DNA from: Closterium sp. Naga37s-1
Taxonomy: Eukaryota; Streptophyta; Zygnematophyceae; Desmidiales; Closteriaceae
Assembly (NCBI GenBank): GCA_947471745.1
Contig: CANJKZ010001018.1
Location: 1,544,001-1,608,000, forward strand
Direction: 5' to 3'
Length of the DNA stretch: 64,000 bases
Under the pieces are notes generated by a model. That model ran no database searches, had not been told where the DNA came from, and worked only from the letters and a program-made list of their open reading frames with translations. Within the stretch, counting starts at the first letter, position 1. Every line of letters begins with the position of its first letter. This document shows positions 32,796-45,700 of the stretch, piece by piece. The position numbers and the translations under genes are program-made.

Positions 32796-34762
32796 ATGTC
32801 TGATCGGAAAATGGAGGCCTGGTTCGTGTCCATGTGCTTCTGCCTCGCGGTTGTCTTCCACCAAGCTTCCGCTATCAGCGGAGGGGCATCTGTTCCCACT
32901 GTGCTCAAGGTTGGAAGGAAAGAGAAGCTCGACCTTCCAGGAACCGTGCCCCGGACTCAGGTCCAAGCTTCTGTGCCCAAGACCCAGAAGACCTTCCCAA
33001 GTCCGCTCGGGTAAATACTTGAACACCTCAGGAAAAGGTAGCACTAGTACTACCTGTATGAGTCATACCTTTGGCATTCATCTCTTCGATTTTTCATGCA
33101 GAGATAGCTTACCGCTTTCTGTTTTTGCTTGTACTGTCCGTGTGGCTTGCTGTGGCATCCGTGTGGCTTGCTGTGGCAGATGGAACAGCTGGAGCCACTT
33201 CCAGTGCAATGTCACACAAGACATTGTCAAGACTGCAGGTGAGACTCTCAACCTCGGAGGTTGCCTTGCCACCATGCTGCAGCTGTGACCACTTCCAGTG
33301 CAATATCACACAGGACATTGTCAAGACTGCAGGTGAGTGAGAGGCTGCCACCACACTGCTACTCCCGATCGTGGTAAGGTCTCCATGCCCTTATTCCCTC
33401 AATGCTGTTTCCATGCTACCTTCATTCATCATGACTAGTGGCTGCAGACTAGTGCCACTAGTATTCGTAGTGTTTGGAGCTAGTACTTGACTCTTCCTTT
33501 TCATTCTGCACTTGCAATTCATTCATTCATTCAAGAGCACTCATGCCAGCCATTCTTTCCAGAACGCCTCCAAGCAAACCAGTCCTCACTCCCTACTCGT
33601 TGATTGTGCCTTGCAGCGGACAAGCTCGTGTCATCCGGGCTAGCGGCCCTTGGCTACGTCTATGTCAACATTGGTGAGACACATGTACTACCCGTTTTCT
33701 AAAGCTGTACAATCTGCCTATTTCATCCTGCTCACTCTGCAAACTTCAAGTTGACAAGCTCGTGTCATCTGGGCTGTTGCAGTGGTGTGCTTCCTGCTTC
33801 AGCCACAATTCATTCAACAATTTCAGCCAGTTCTGCCATTTTCTTTTCAGTTTGGTTTTCATCATACAAGGTGACCAGACCAATTTTGCTTCTTGCCTCT
33901 CTTGAAATCTTGCTTGCCTTGCAGATGACTGCTGGCAAGCTGACTCCAGAGATTCAAAGGTGGGTGCTTGGATTAAAGGTGGTAACGACTCCGGCTATAT
34001 TCACTCTAATCAAGTTCCAACGGAGCATTAGCCCTTGCTACATGTGTTTACCCTCCGTTTGGAAGCATGGTTAATTCTGAGACGTCTACTCTCCATTGGG
34101 AGAGTCATGCCAACTCCTACGACGTCTCAATCTCAACGCTACACTTGATGGCATGCTGTGGTGTCTCAACGAACTGTTTGGCTTCATGCCATCTTCTGAG
34201 GCGTCTCAATGCTATCTTGGCAGCACGTCAACTTTATATCTCTCTCTCTTTTCTCCAATGTCTTTCCATGGTTCAGGGTCGCCTGGTGGCATCTCCGGTC
34301 TCGTTCCCATCGGGCATGAAGGCGCTAGCAGACTATGTGCACAGCAAGGGGCTCAAGCTGGGGCTCTACTCCGATGCTGGGTGAGCTGGGGGGGAGGTGG
34401 TTGTGCTGAGCACGGCTGGTCTGGTGACATGGTGGGGAAGGGGAGGACGGAGCGAGAGAGGCGTGGGGGGGGGAGAGTGAGAGAGATTGAGTGAGTCCTG
34501 TGTGTGCAAGCTTACTTAGGCTGATCTCAAATTCACACGCCTCTGCTCTATTCCTCTTCATCTGATCCCTCCCCTTCCATCGTCCTTCTCTTATCAGGAG
34601 GCGCACGTGCAACGGCAAGCCAGGGTCAATCGGGCATGAGGACGTTGACGCCCTCACCTTTGCTGACTGGGTGAGGAACGAAGGAACGAGGCTGATTCAG
34701 GTTGCTGAATCTGCTGGATCGAGTATCGCCCTTTGTTTTTGTTTGTTGTTGTTGTTGTTGTT

Positions 34763-34808
<46 letters not shown>

Positions 34809-37800
34809 GCAGGGATGTGCCTTTGCATGACAGGTAAGGCGATCACCCTTGTTTGGCCAATCATTGCCTGGTTCCGATCCAATCCAACACCACATGACCT
34901 CAGAGTTAATCCCCGCTGCATCATGTAGCACTTAGCTGACATTGCTTGCTGTGACACCTGCATGGTGGCCAGAGCCTGCCTCCCCACATCTTGCCTGTCA
35001 TTCTGTGAACTGTGTTCCTGTGACTGTCTTCCCGTGCGATGCCAGGGAGTGGACTATCTCAAATACGACAGCTGCGACAATGATGGAACTCCCACCCTTG
35101 CAAGATGGCTAAGGCTTATCGCCCATGTTCTCCTGCCTTGCTCTGACTGTGTTCGCGTGCCATGCCAGGGAGTGGACTATCTCAAATACGACAGCTGCGG
35201 CAGCGATGGAGCTCCCACCCTTGCAGGATGGCTAAGGCTTATCTCCCATGTTCCCTGCCTTGCCGTGACTGTGTTCGTATGTGATGATGCCAGGGAGTGG
35301 ACTATCTCAAATACGACAGCTGCGACAGCGATGGAGCTCCCACCCGGACAGGGTATGCCCTGTCTGCCTCGCTACTGTCGTCCCGTGACGGGCAACTCAC
35401 CTCGTCCTCTCTTTCGTCATCTGCTCCCCTCTGTCTGCTAGTACTTCACCTCATTCTTCCTCCTGTATTCTGCTCCCCTCTCTCTGCTTGTACCTGTTTG
35501 CCATGCATTTTATTTTGCTCTTATACCATCCATGCCTTGGTGTTAACGCCGGGGCTCCGTATCTCTCCCCTGCCTTCCTTCATCCTTTTCTGTCTGCTGG
35601 TACTTCACCTCATTCTTCCGTCTGTATTTTGCTAGTACCTGTTTGTCATGCATTTTATTCTGCTCTTATACCGTCCTTGGTGTTAACGTCGGGGCTCTGT
35701 ATCTCTCCCCTGCCTTCCTTCTGTCTCATCCTTCGCTGGCATCATCAACCCTCCATCTCATTTTGTGCTGCCCCCCATTCCTGCCCATCGATCAACCCTC
35801 AGCCACACGGCCATGCGCAATGCGTTGGAGGCCACTGGGAGAGACATCTCGTTCTCAATGTGTGAAGGGTGAGTGGCTAATACGGGTGAATGATGAGTGA
35901 GCGTCCCATGACTGGCAATCACCGCTGTCAGCCACACAGCCATGCGCAATGCGTTGGAGGCCACTGGGAGAGACATCTCGTTCTCAATGTGTGAAGGGTG
36001 AGTTGGGATGGGAGGATCCCTTATGAGAGGACGGCATGTGCTGCTGCCTCCTTATGCCACATGTGCTGCTGCCTCCTTATGCCACATGTGCTGCTGCCTC
36101 CTTATGCCACATGTGCTGCAACCTCCTTCCACGTGTACTGTGAAGTCATTCTGCCACGTGTGCTGGCTACCTCCTTCTACCATGTGTACTGCTACCTCAT
36201 TCTGCCACGTGTGCTGCTATGCTACCTCCTTCTTCCATGTGTATTGCTAACTCATTGTGCCACGTGTGCTGCTGATTGCAGGGGACAGGACAGCTCTGCT
36301 CTGTGGGCGTATGGCGTGGCAGATCCCTGGCGCAACACCCTTGCCATTGATGACACGTGGAGGAGGTGAGGGACACGTGGCTGAAGGGAGGAGTGACACG
36401 TGGTTGGTGTAATTTTGAGGAAAATCAAGGGGTGTGGGAGGGCGATGGAGAGGATTGAGTTAGATGGAGTATGGAGGGAGGGAGAGATGGAAGGACAATG
36501 CCCATATTATATCTTCTAACTCTTCTTTTCTCCCTGCCTGCCTGCATGCATGCATGTACCGTGCCTCCTTGCCTGCACACCTGTATGCAAATGTCACATG
36601 CAGTGTGACTTGGGTTTCGGACGCCAACAGCAAGTGGGCCAAATATGCCGACCCTCGCAGCTGGAATGGTGCGTGCAGCCACACACACACGAGTTGACTT
36701 CTTACGGTGGCGTTCAAGTGTTGCCGCAAGCGTCGCCACGCGTTCAAGTGCTGCCGCAAGTGTCGCCACGCGATCAAGTGTTGCCGCAAGCGTCGCAATG
36801 CGTTCAAGTGTTGCCGCAAGCGTCGCAATGCGTTCAAGTGTTGCCGCAAGTGTCGCCACACGTTCAAGGCGTGTCACAAGGTGTTCATGTGTTGTTAACT
36901 CTCTCTCTCAACCCCCCACTCCCCAATTCTCTTTCCCTGCCTCCACTATTGTCTCCCTCCTGTATCAGACTTGGACATTCTGCAGGTGGTGAAGTTGGGC
37001 AAGGGAGAGTGGGTGCACCATGTGCACTTCAATCGCTGGGCCATCATGAAGGTAAAGACACACTCTTGCATGCATGCACAGACACATGCATGCATGCATG
37101 CATGCATGCATGCGTATATGCATGCGCGCATACAAAATGCTCCATGCATGCACACATGCATTCATGGATGCACGCCTGTGCGTGCGCACACACAGCTTCT
37201 CGCACCAACCTCTTCTGCACTGCACTCAACTTAATAGCACCCACCTTTTCACCTCCCACCAGGCGCCACTCCTGCCGGCCTGCGCTCTCTCTGCTGCATC
37301 GAAGCCAGCCATGAGCATCCTGAGCACCGATGAGGCCATTGCTCTCAACCAAGGTATGTGCCCAATCAGACTTGGCGTTCTTGCAAGCGGTGCATGCATA
37401 CAGGTCAAGATATCAGGTCGTGCAGATGTACAATGTATGGTTAAAATTGATGTGGTTTCCTTCACTTGTGGGATATTGCTACTGTTGATGGCATGGGTAG
37501 TGATAAAATCATGTTGACAGTCTGGCTTATGACTGCATGTCACCTGCCTGAGTATTGCTGACACATGCTGTATTGTTATTGGTGCAGATTCATTGGGAGT
37601 GCAGGCGCAGGAGTTGCAGCTATCCAAGAATTCCTCAGTAAAAGTGAGATTATCAAAATCCTCTCTTCCACGCTATGCCTTGCATTTGCATTCCATTCTG
37701 CAAATAAGCTACTTCAAATGCCTTGGTATCACAATCCTAATTTCTGTCCTTGTACAGTGCTATTTGTTCCCAAACCTGCAGGTCTGGGTGGGGTCTCTAT

Positions 37801-38259
37801 CTGAGGGTCGGAAAGTGGTGGCATTGGTGAACCGTGGTGTGAGGAGCGAGAATGTGACTGTCAGTTGGGAAGAGATTGGGCTGAATCCGGAGCAGAAAAT
37901 GCATGCGCGAGACTTGTGGAAGGTATGTATGTCCACCACATGATGCCTGTAAATTCCTGCATCCCCTTCTCACCTTTTATTTTTATTTTATTTTTCCAGC
38001 CTTCGTACCCCTCACTCCAAGTACATAGTCATGCAGGCACGCACGTGCATGCAAGCACATGCAGACATGCATACACTTACACATACACAACGATGCAGCA
38101 CAAATGTTTTTTAAAAGTATGCTTTCCGTGGTGTTATTATCTGTGGTGCAGGACTACACCATAAACTCTGCCGGCTCTAAAGACCTGAACGCCCAGGTTG
38201 GAAGCCACAGTGTGCGATTGTTTGTTCTCTGGCCTGTAACAGATGCCAATATGGGTTAA
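32796..38259 (+). CDS. alpha-galactosidase (GH27), copy 2
   Basis: Exons: 32796-33010, 33180-33238, 33617-33673, 33925-33959, 34277-34380, 34598-34670, 35294-35352, 35932-35997 (or its copy 35803-35868), 36282-36365, 36604-36668, 36969-37051, 37263-37353, 37588-37643, 37782-37922, 38152-38259. The protein parallels copy 1: signal-like start, [27 protein letters not shown], nucleophile in [11 protein letters not shown], acid/base in WNDLDIL, and C-terminus [12 protein letters not shown]. Three introns (33960-34276, 35998-36281, 36366-36603) interrupt what is continuous coding in copy 1. Exon 6 is tripled and exon 7a doubled. It could be functional; exon choice is uncertain. Confidence 0.88.
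33283..33332 (+). repeat. partial copy of GH27-2 exon 2
   Basis: CACTTCCAGTGCAATATCAC...GCAG plus a GTGAG donor repeats the end of exon 2, 94 bp downstream. A shorter copy of exon 3's start (GACAAGCTCGTGTCATCTGG) lies at 33753. Confidence 0.85.
34076..34212. repeat. cluster of palindrome-family sites in the extra intron of GH27-2
   Basis: TTCTGAGACGTCTACTCTC (34076), CGACGTCTCAATCTC (34119) and TTCTGAGGCGTCTCAATG (34195) lie in the intron absent from copy 1. Confidence 0.7.
34763..34807. repeat. poly-T tract
   Basis: About 45 T residues after (GTT)n in an intron of GH27-2; may be a retroposed tail or slippage. Confidence 0.9.
35046..35352 (+). repeat. tandem triplication of GH27-2 exon 6
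   Basis: The acceptor plus [14 protein letters not shown] begins at 35046, 35169 and 35294 (period 123-125 bp). Only the last copy has the GGGTATGC donor; the first two share a replaced end (GCAAGATGGCTAAGG). Confidence 0.9.
35803..35997 (+). repeat. duplicated exon 7a of GH27-2
   Basis: Two 66-nt copies (35803-35868, 35932-35997), both with acceptor and GTGAGT donor, are separated by 63 bp. Both preserve phase, so both or either could be spliced in. Confidence 0.85.
36044..36270. repeat. minisatellite in GH27-2 intron
   Basis: Units of about 25 bp, CCACATGTGCTGCTGCCTCC type, become irregular (CCACGTGTGCTGCTA) towards the acceptor. Confidence 0.85.
36714..36890. repeat. 30-bp minisatellite in GH27-2 intron
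   Basis: About six units of TTCAAGTGTTGCCGCAAGCG plus TCGCCACGCG. Confidence 0.9.
37076..37125. repeat. TGCA microsatellite
   Basis: (TGCA)n run in an intron of GH27-2; a weaker version lies in the matching intron of copy 1 (about 30000-30060). Confidence 0.9.
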
Positions 38260-39766
38260 ATGAATTTGGAGCAGAAATGGCCACTGTAGCAACATGAGCA
38301 CCATCAAAGGGATCTTTATCTTCTCCCAATGATGTGTATGGTGAACACTACACTACACTATACGATATCTTGGGAGTGGTTTTTTGTGTGTGTGCCAACA
38401 TATTGCAATGAAGGTGCACTTGCTGAAGTGCTTGACTGTTCGTTTTAGTAGATTATCATAGCATAGTCACCTTGTTTTGTTCCCCAACTTTTCAGCCTTC
38501 TTGTTCGTAACATCGAGCCTCGCATACCGATGCTTTTTATGCAGATACTCGAGGGAACTGTGAGGTGGTGCGGTGCAGTTATCGGTGGTCTGGAAGGATT
38601 TGCCTCTCTCCATACAACATCCTTGGTTTTGAGCTGGAGGTCCAGCCACTTAGCGCCACTCTGTAAAGCGTTTTTTTGTTTAATTAAACCGAGTCCGACC
38701 TTCACGAAAACCGGATTACCCCAGTCTTGGATTCATCTGGAACATGAATTCCCTAGCACGCACACACAGACCTGCAGGCCATTCTTCCTCATCATCAGGC
38801 TGTTCGAGCCGAGACTCAAAACTTCCCATCCATTCTCGAAAAGCTCAAGCCAGATTCTACCAAGCCCTTTGGTCAGGTCTAGTCGTTGAAGGAGCTCTCT
38901 AGCATTCTGGCTGGAAACCTGCCGTCCTTCCTTACTCTTCCTCCTCTCTCGCACCAAGCTACAGTGCTTCCCTCGCTCTTTCCCACGTTTCTTCCTCCCA
39001 AGGCCCCATCCATTTGTGCTAGAATGAAATTCCCATCCGATCACGCGTGCTTGAAGTCAATGCACAGTCCCACGACTTACCGGCCGACGGATTTCCGAGA
39101 ATCAGTTACAGAGAAACAAGAAACGTACATCTAGGAGGTGTGGGGGTCATTGTCCAATACATGTATGTTGTCAATCAATGGCTGTCAATCAGTCAAGGAC
39201 TGACGACGACCTGACATGACATGACACCCACACCTCCTAGTCAGCCCTTGACTGACTGACTGACTACCATTGTCAGCAGATGGACATCGGACGTCAATCC
39301 GACAACCATTGAACGTTAGCTTATGTGAATAATCTGTACGCTGTGATTAGCTTTTGTGAACTTTTGATTTTTTCATCACGTATGATCATCGTGTAACCTT
39401 TCGAACTTATCACGATCATTAAGCCTAGAGCTGTGGATCTATGCCCGACTGCAGCCTCAACCATTCCTTGGCGAGGATGATGCATCCGCCTTTGAGGCGC
39501 CTCGATATTAGTCATCTCTCGTAGTAAGCGCGACTGCACGGTCCCTATTCTACTACAACTCCTTGGCGACGACAATGCAGCCGTTTTTTTAGGCGCCTCG
39601 ATATTAATCGGCTCTTACTAAGCGGGCCGCGACTGCATGGTCCCTACTACCACTCCTTGGCGACGACAATGCTGCAGCCGCCGCTGTCGGGTGCAGGAGT
39701 AGCCTGCTAGGTGCTGCTCGGTTCGAGACGGTGGGGGGAAAAGAGTGGGCGTGCGGAAAACAGCGA
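38260..39766. other. intergenic
   Basis: No gene recognised. It holds an inverted repeat with arms CTAGGAGGTGTGGG (39131-39144) and its complement (39227-39240), enclosing about 80 bp. It also holds a tandem of about 95-bp units (CCTTGGCGACGACAATGCAG at 39466, 39561 and 39655), with palindromes 39490-39503 and 39589-39600 between the units. Confidence 0.6.
39490..39600. repeat. two junction palindromes (centre GCGC)
   Basis: CTTTGAGGCGCCTCGATATT (39490) and TTTAGGCGCCTCGATATTA (39588) alternate with about 95-bp tandem units. Confidence 0.85.
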
Positions 39767-42700
39767 ATGCTGGGTGCAAAGCAGCGCACGGGTGCGGAGC
39801 AGCAACGTAGTCGTACGTTGGGTGCGGAGCAGCAACTTAGTCGTACGTTGGGTGCGGAGCAGCAACGTAGTCGTATGTCGGGTGCGGAGCAGCAACGTGG
39901 TATTACGTTGGGTGCGACGCTGCAACGTAGTACTGCGGGTGCACGGAGAAGACAGCATCAGAATAATGTGACCGTTGAGACGTCTCAAACAACTCTCCGA
40001 AAACGGCGATGGATGCAACCTGCGACTTCTGAGGCGTCTCAAAATACGAGGCGGCGGAGGAGATGGAGAGCGCATGATGCGGTCACTTTCTACGCCCTCT
40101 TGCTCGCCGTAGCCTTTGTGAGTCCGCTCATTCCACACACAGAAAGCCTTTAGCTTTAGTTAAACACTAAAGTTTAGGACCGTCGTGAGTCGGTGAAAGT
40201 CGCTTTGCATCTTCCTCTCTCGCTCGCGCTCTCGCTCGCTCGCCTTAGCTGGTCCAACGCTCGCTCGCCTTAGCTGGTCCAACGCTCGCTCGCCTTCTTT
40301 GGGAGTCCTCCCATTCCAGACACTTCAAAACAAGTTTCTGGTGGGGCGGGAGAGTACAGTACTAGTCCAAAGGACCGTTTGAGGAGAGGGGATGACTCAA
40401 CGTGTCCAAGGTGGTTGTTGAGCTTGTTAATGAAGGCTCAACCTTCGTTTTTATCACATTTGCAGCCTCGTGTACTGTTCTTTATGAGATTGCCTTCTTT
40501 GTGAGTCGTGTTTCATACATAGGCTCGGTTCGTCACCCAGATGAATCCAAACCCTGAAGTGCCTTAGAAACATGATACGCCTTATACAGAGTGTGAAACG
40601 CCTTAGACAGAGTATGAAACGCCTTAGACAGAGTATGAAACGCCTTAGACAGAGTAAGATACACTTCATACAATCTCAAATGTTTCAAACAGAGTAGGAA
40701 ACGGCTCAGACAGACAGATCATGAAACGGCTCAGACAGCGTGTAAAACCCTCTGACAGAGTGATCCGAATCTACTCAAGTGATCCGAATCTACTCAAGTG
40801 ATCCGAATCTACTCAAGTGATCCGAATCTACTCAAGTGATCCGAATCTACTCAAGTGATCCGAATCTACTCAAGTGATCCGAATCTACTCAAGTGATCCG
40901 AATCTACTCAAGTGATCCGAATTTACTCAAGTGATCCGAATCTACTCAAGTGATCCGAATTTACTCAAGTGATCCGAATTTACTCAAGTGATCCGAATTT
41001 ACTCAAGTGATCCGGGCTTTAGAATGATCCGGACTGGCTCAAAATGCTTATTGGAAGTCTCGTTCTGAGGATCAGTGAATTATGCTCCATATTACGATTT
41101 TTTTTTTGTAAGTAGAGTCTTGTTCCTTCAAGTATCAAGTCTCCTTCATTGGGTCGCACCTTACTTCTTCCGACCACCCATTCCCTCTCTCACCCATTTA
41201 TGCTCACCCACCACCACCAACCGTTCCTTGGTAACCCATCCCCTCTTCCCCCTCGCACCCATTTATGCTCACCTAACCACTACTCTGATAAACCACCACC
41301 AACCGTTTCTTGGTAACCCATCCCCTCTTCCCCCTCTTCTGCCCGTCCCCCTTCTTCCCTTGTCACCTTCTTCTCTTGTCACATTCTCCTCTTCTCCTCT
41401 CCCCCCCTCCTCCCCTTCTCCCCTTGTCCCCATCCCACCTTCTTCCTTCTCCCCTTCCCCTCTTCCCCCATTCCACCGTCCGCCCTCCCCTTTCCGCCTG
41501 CATGCCCCCACCTTCCCCCTCGCGCCCTTCCTAGATGTCTCCTTCTCAGACGCCCTCCGTGTCTCCTGGGTGACTCGCTATGCCTTCCTGCACCCATTTG
41601 TCCCCCACCTTTTCCCCTCCCCCACTCCCCCCCCTCCCTCTTCCTCCCCTTCCTTCCTCATACCACCAGCTTCCGGCCTCCCTGCATGCGTCCGCCTCCC
41701 CCCTCGCGCCCTTCCTGGACTTCTCCTATTCCGACGCACTCTGTGGGACCTGGGCGACAGACTATGCTGCTCTGCACGCGCGCATCCGCGAAACCGCCCG
41801 CTCTCACGCCCCCACCCTCGCCCAAACCGCCGCCGCAGCCGCTGCTGCTGCTGCTGCTGCTGGTGCTGCAGCAACAGCATCACCACCACCACCACCACCA
41901 CCGCCACCACCACTGTCACCATCATCATCACCATCACCATCATCACCAGCACCCCCGCCCCTCCCTCCTCCGTCCCCTCCTCCCCCACCCGCATACCCCC
42001 AGCCCCGTTTAGACCCATCCATTCGCTTCCTAACCTTCGAATGGCTTGACGAGCCTGGAGGGTTGGGGGATTATATCACCGGGCTAGCCACCGCGTTTGC
42101 CTGCGCGCTCCTCACGCGCCGAGCCTTCATCGTCCGGCACCCGTACCTCCCGCTTGCGTTCGCGCCGAACCTCGTTGATTGGTCGTTCGGGCCGGACGTG
42201 CCTTATGAGCCGGCTCGGAGGCTGACGGTCGATGAAGTGTTGGCGAGAGTGGGAGAGAGGGGAGGAGGAGGAGGAGAAGGAGGAGGAGGGGAAGGAGGAA
42301 GAGGGGGAGGAGGAGGAGGAGGAGGAGGAGGAGGAGGAGGAGGAGGAGGAGGAGGAGGAGGAGGAGGAGGAGGAGGAGGAGGGGAGGGGGAGTTGGTGCA
42401 GGAGGGGGAGGTGGTGATAGTGAATCTGAGGAATCGGTTTGTGGAACCAGAGGAGTTCTTTGCGGTGCTGGATGGGGCGACGAACGTCCGCGTGTCATGG
42501 AACAGGGGTCTGCTCACGTACTTGCTTGCACAGGTGAGGTGTGGATTGGTGGGTTGCACAGGTGAGGAGGAGAGGTTCTGTGGTGTGGAAGGAAGAGGTG
42601 TTTATTGAAGGGACTAGAACGAGGAACAGAGGCCTGCTCACTGCCCGCTCGCACAGGTGGGTGTTTCAGAGATCGTTGAACGAATCTGAGGAACCGGTTT

Positions 42701-45700
42701 GTGGATCCAGAGGAGTTCTTTGCGGTGCTGGATAGGGCGATGAACATCCGCGTGTCGTGGAACAGGGGTCTGCTCACGTACTTGCTTGCACAGGTGAGGA
42801 GGAAAGGTTTGGTGGGTCGCCCAGGTGGGTGTAGTGGTGCTGTGGTGGAAGAGAGGTGTTTCTTGAAAGGACTCAGAACAGGAGTAGTTAGCGGTGCTGG
42901 ATAGGGCGATGAACGTCCGCGTGTCGTGGAACAGGGGTCTCTGCTCACATACTTGCTTGCCCAGGTGAGGGGAATGGAGTGGCGTGGTGGTGCGGGGGAA
43001 AGAAGTGGTCCCTGAGACGACTTGGAAAAGGCGATCTTTGCGGTGCTGGATAGGGCAATGAACATCCGCGTGTCCTGGAACAGAGGGCTGCTCACCTACC
43101 TGCTCGCACAGGTGAGGGGGAGTCGTGGTTTGGAGGAAAGAGGTGATTATTGAAACAATTCAGAAGCGTCTTTGGGGGCTGGCTGGATAAGATGATGAGC
43201 ATCCGTGTGTCGTGGAATAGGAATCTGCTCACGTACCTGCTCCCCCAGGTCTGGGGTTGTGGAGTGGTGGTGTGGAGGGAAGGCGTAATTTCGGAACGGT
43301 TTAAAGAGAAAGAAAACTCTTAGACCCGAAATCCTAAACCTGAATCGTTGAATCATAACTCCCGAATGCATCACATGCACGCTCCCTCATCTTTCTTATC
43401 GTGCTCTCTCCACCTCACCTCCTTACCCACAGGCGGTGGGGAAGAGATGGACGGCTAGCCGTTTAAGGCGCCTCGAAAGTCCCTTCCCTTATATGCATCA
43501 CATGCACGCTCCCTCATCTTTCTTATCGTGCTCTCCACCTCACCGGCTTGCCCACAGGCGGTGGGGAAGAGATGGACGGCTAGCCTGCACTGCACGCCAG
43601 GGACACTTGCCCTCCCTGCCAATTGTGTTCATGTGTGCGCTACCTATGTGCTTATGTGCTCCTGTGCTCTCTAACCCACCTCACCGCGTTGCCCACAGGC
43701 GGTGGGGAAGAAATGGACTGCCAGTATGCACGCTTTAGGCATACGCCCTCCCTACGCCTTTGGCTGCATACTGCGCTTCCTCCTCAAGTACGTTCCTATC
43801 CTATTGTCACACTGTGTTGTTATATTAGCTCTCTCCCATGCGCCCTCCCTCACTGCGCCCTCCTTCCTACGCCTTTGGCTTCATCCTTGGCTTCCTATTA
43901 TCAGCTTACCTATGTTTTTATTGTCGCTCGTATTCTGCTCACACCTCACATAGCTCTAGTATATGGTGCTATTTTATCAACTTCTTAGCCCCCACGCTAA
44001 CCCCCCCTCCCCCTACTTCCCCCACCAGACCATAGGCAGACGTCATTTCAAAAGTACTCAGACGTACTCAAAAGTTAGAAGTACAACACATGTACCACCC
44101 CCTGCTCTTGTTGTGTTCAGTCCAATCGACCGAACACGCGCATGTCCCAACTCGGCCCCTTCCCACCCCTCTCCACCCCTATCTCTCCTCACCCTCTCCC
44201 CCCCCCCCCCACCTTTTCCCCCACCAGACCACAGCCAGAGGGCATATCAAAACTTCAAGCCATGTACCACCCCCTGCTTTCCGTTGTCTTCACTCGGTCG
44301 ACCAGAATCACTCATGACCTTCCGACCCCCCCTTTTCCCCACCATGCCCCCCACCAGGCCGCAGCCAGTAGGCAAAATTAAACGTTCAAGCCATGTACCG
44401 TCAACTGCTCTCCTTTGTGTTCAGTCCGATCAGTGAAGAACACTCATGCCCTACCCAAGCCCCACCCCCCTCCCTCTCCCTCCCTGCCACCAGGCCGCAG
44501 CCAGAAGTCATATCAAACGTTCAAGCCATGTACCGTCAACTGCTCTCCTTTGTGTTCAGTCCACCAAAAGCACTCATGCCTTCCTCCCCGTCCCCCCCTT
44601 CCTCTTCCTCCCCGTCCCCCCCTTCCTTCCCCCCCCAACCAGGCCACACCCCGAAGTCATATCAAAACTGCAAGCCATGTATCATCAACTGCTCGCGTCT
44701 CTCACCTCCTCCTCCTCCTCCTCCTCCTCCTCCTCCTCCTCCTCCTCCTCCTCCTCCTCCTCCTCCTCCTCCTCCTCCTCCTCCTCCTCCTCTCCCTCCG
44801 TCCCCCTCCAGCATCTCACCACCGACCACTCACGCACCTCCCATCTATCCTCTCATGCCTCACACATGGGTCTTCCCATGGCCTCCCGGGCCATAGGGTG
44901 GCGGTGGTGGGGATACACATGAGAGCCCCGGACAAGTTCGATCAATAAAAAACGTTCATGCCCTCCCCACTCCCCCAACCCCCTTCCTATCCATCCCCCC
45001 CCACCAGGCCGCAACCAGAAGTGATCTCAAAACTGCAAGCTATGTATCATCAACTCCTCGCGCCTCTCGCCTCCTCCTCCTCCTCCTCTCCCTCCGCCCC
45101 CCTCCAGCATCTCACCACCAGCCACTCACGCACCTCCCATCTATCCTCTCATGGGCATTCACATGGGGCGTCACATGGAGGTTCGGGCCATAGGGTGGCG
45201 GTGGTGGGCATACACATGAGAGCACCGGACAAGTTCGTGTGGCAGGGCCAGCAGGGGTTTGGAGATCCCAAGGCTATGAGTGAGACGGATAAGGAAAAGC
45301 TCATGGCGTGGGCTGAAGACTACATTGCATGTGCCCAGGTGGGTGGGTGGGGGGGGAGGTGTTGAGGGTTTGGTGGGTGGGGTTTCGCGGTTTGAATAGG
45401 TGTGGTTGCTCCTTGCGTTGCGTAGAAGGGTTTGGAGATCCCAAGGCTATGAGTGAGACGGATAAGGAAAGCTCATGGCGTGGGCTGAAGACTATATTGC
45501 ATGTGCCCAGGTGGGTGGGTGGGGAGGGAATTAAGGGGGTTGGTAGGGTGGGGTTTCGCTGTCTGAATAGGTGCGGTTGCGCGTTGCATGTGTACGAAGT
45601 GGTTCGGAGATTCCAAGGCTATGAATGAGACGGATAAGGAAAAGATGATGGCGTGGGGTGAGGACTACATTGCATGTGCCCAGATGGGTGAACTTTGAGG

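Noticed and set aside
34763-34807. Poly-T as evidence of a processed retrocopy
   Set aside because: It lies within an intron of an intron-rich gene with no retrocopy body beside it; slippage is simpler.
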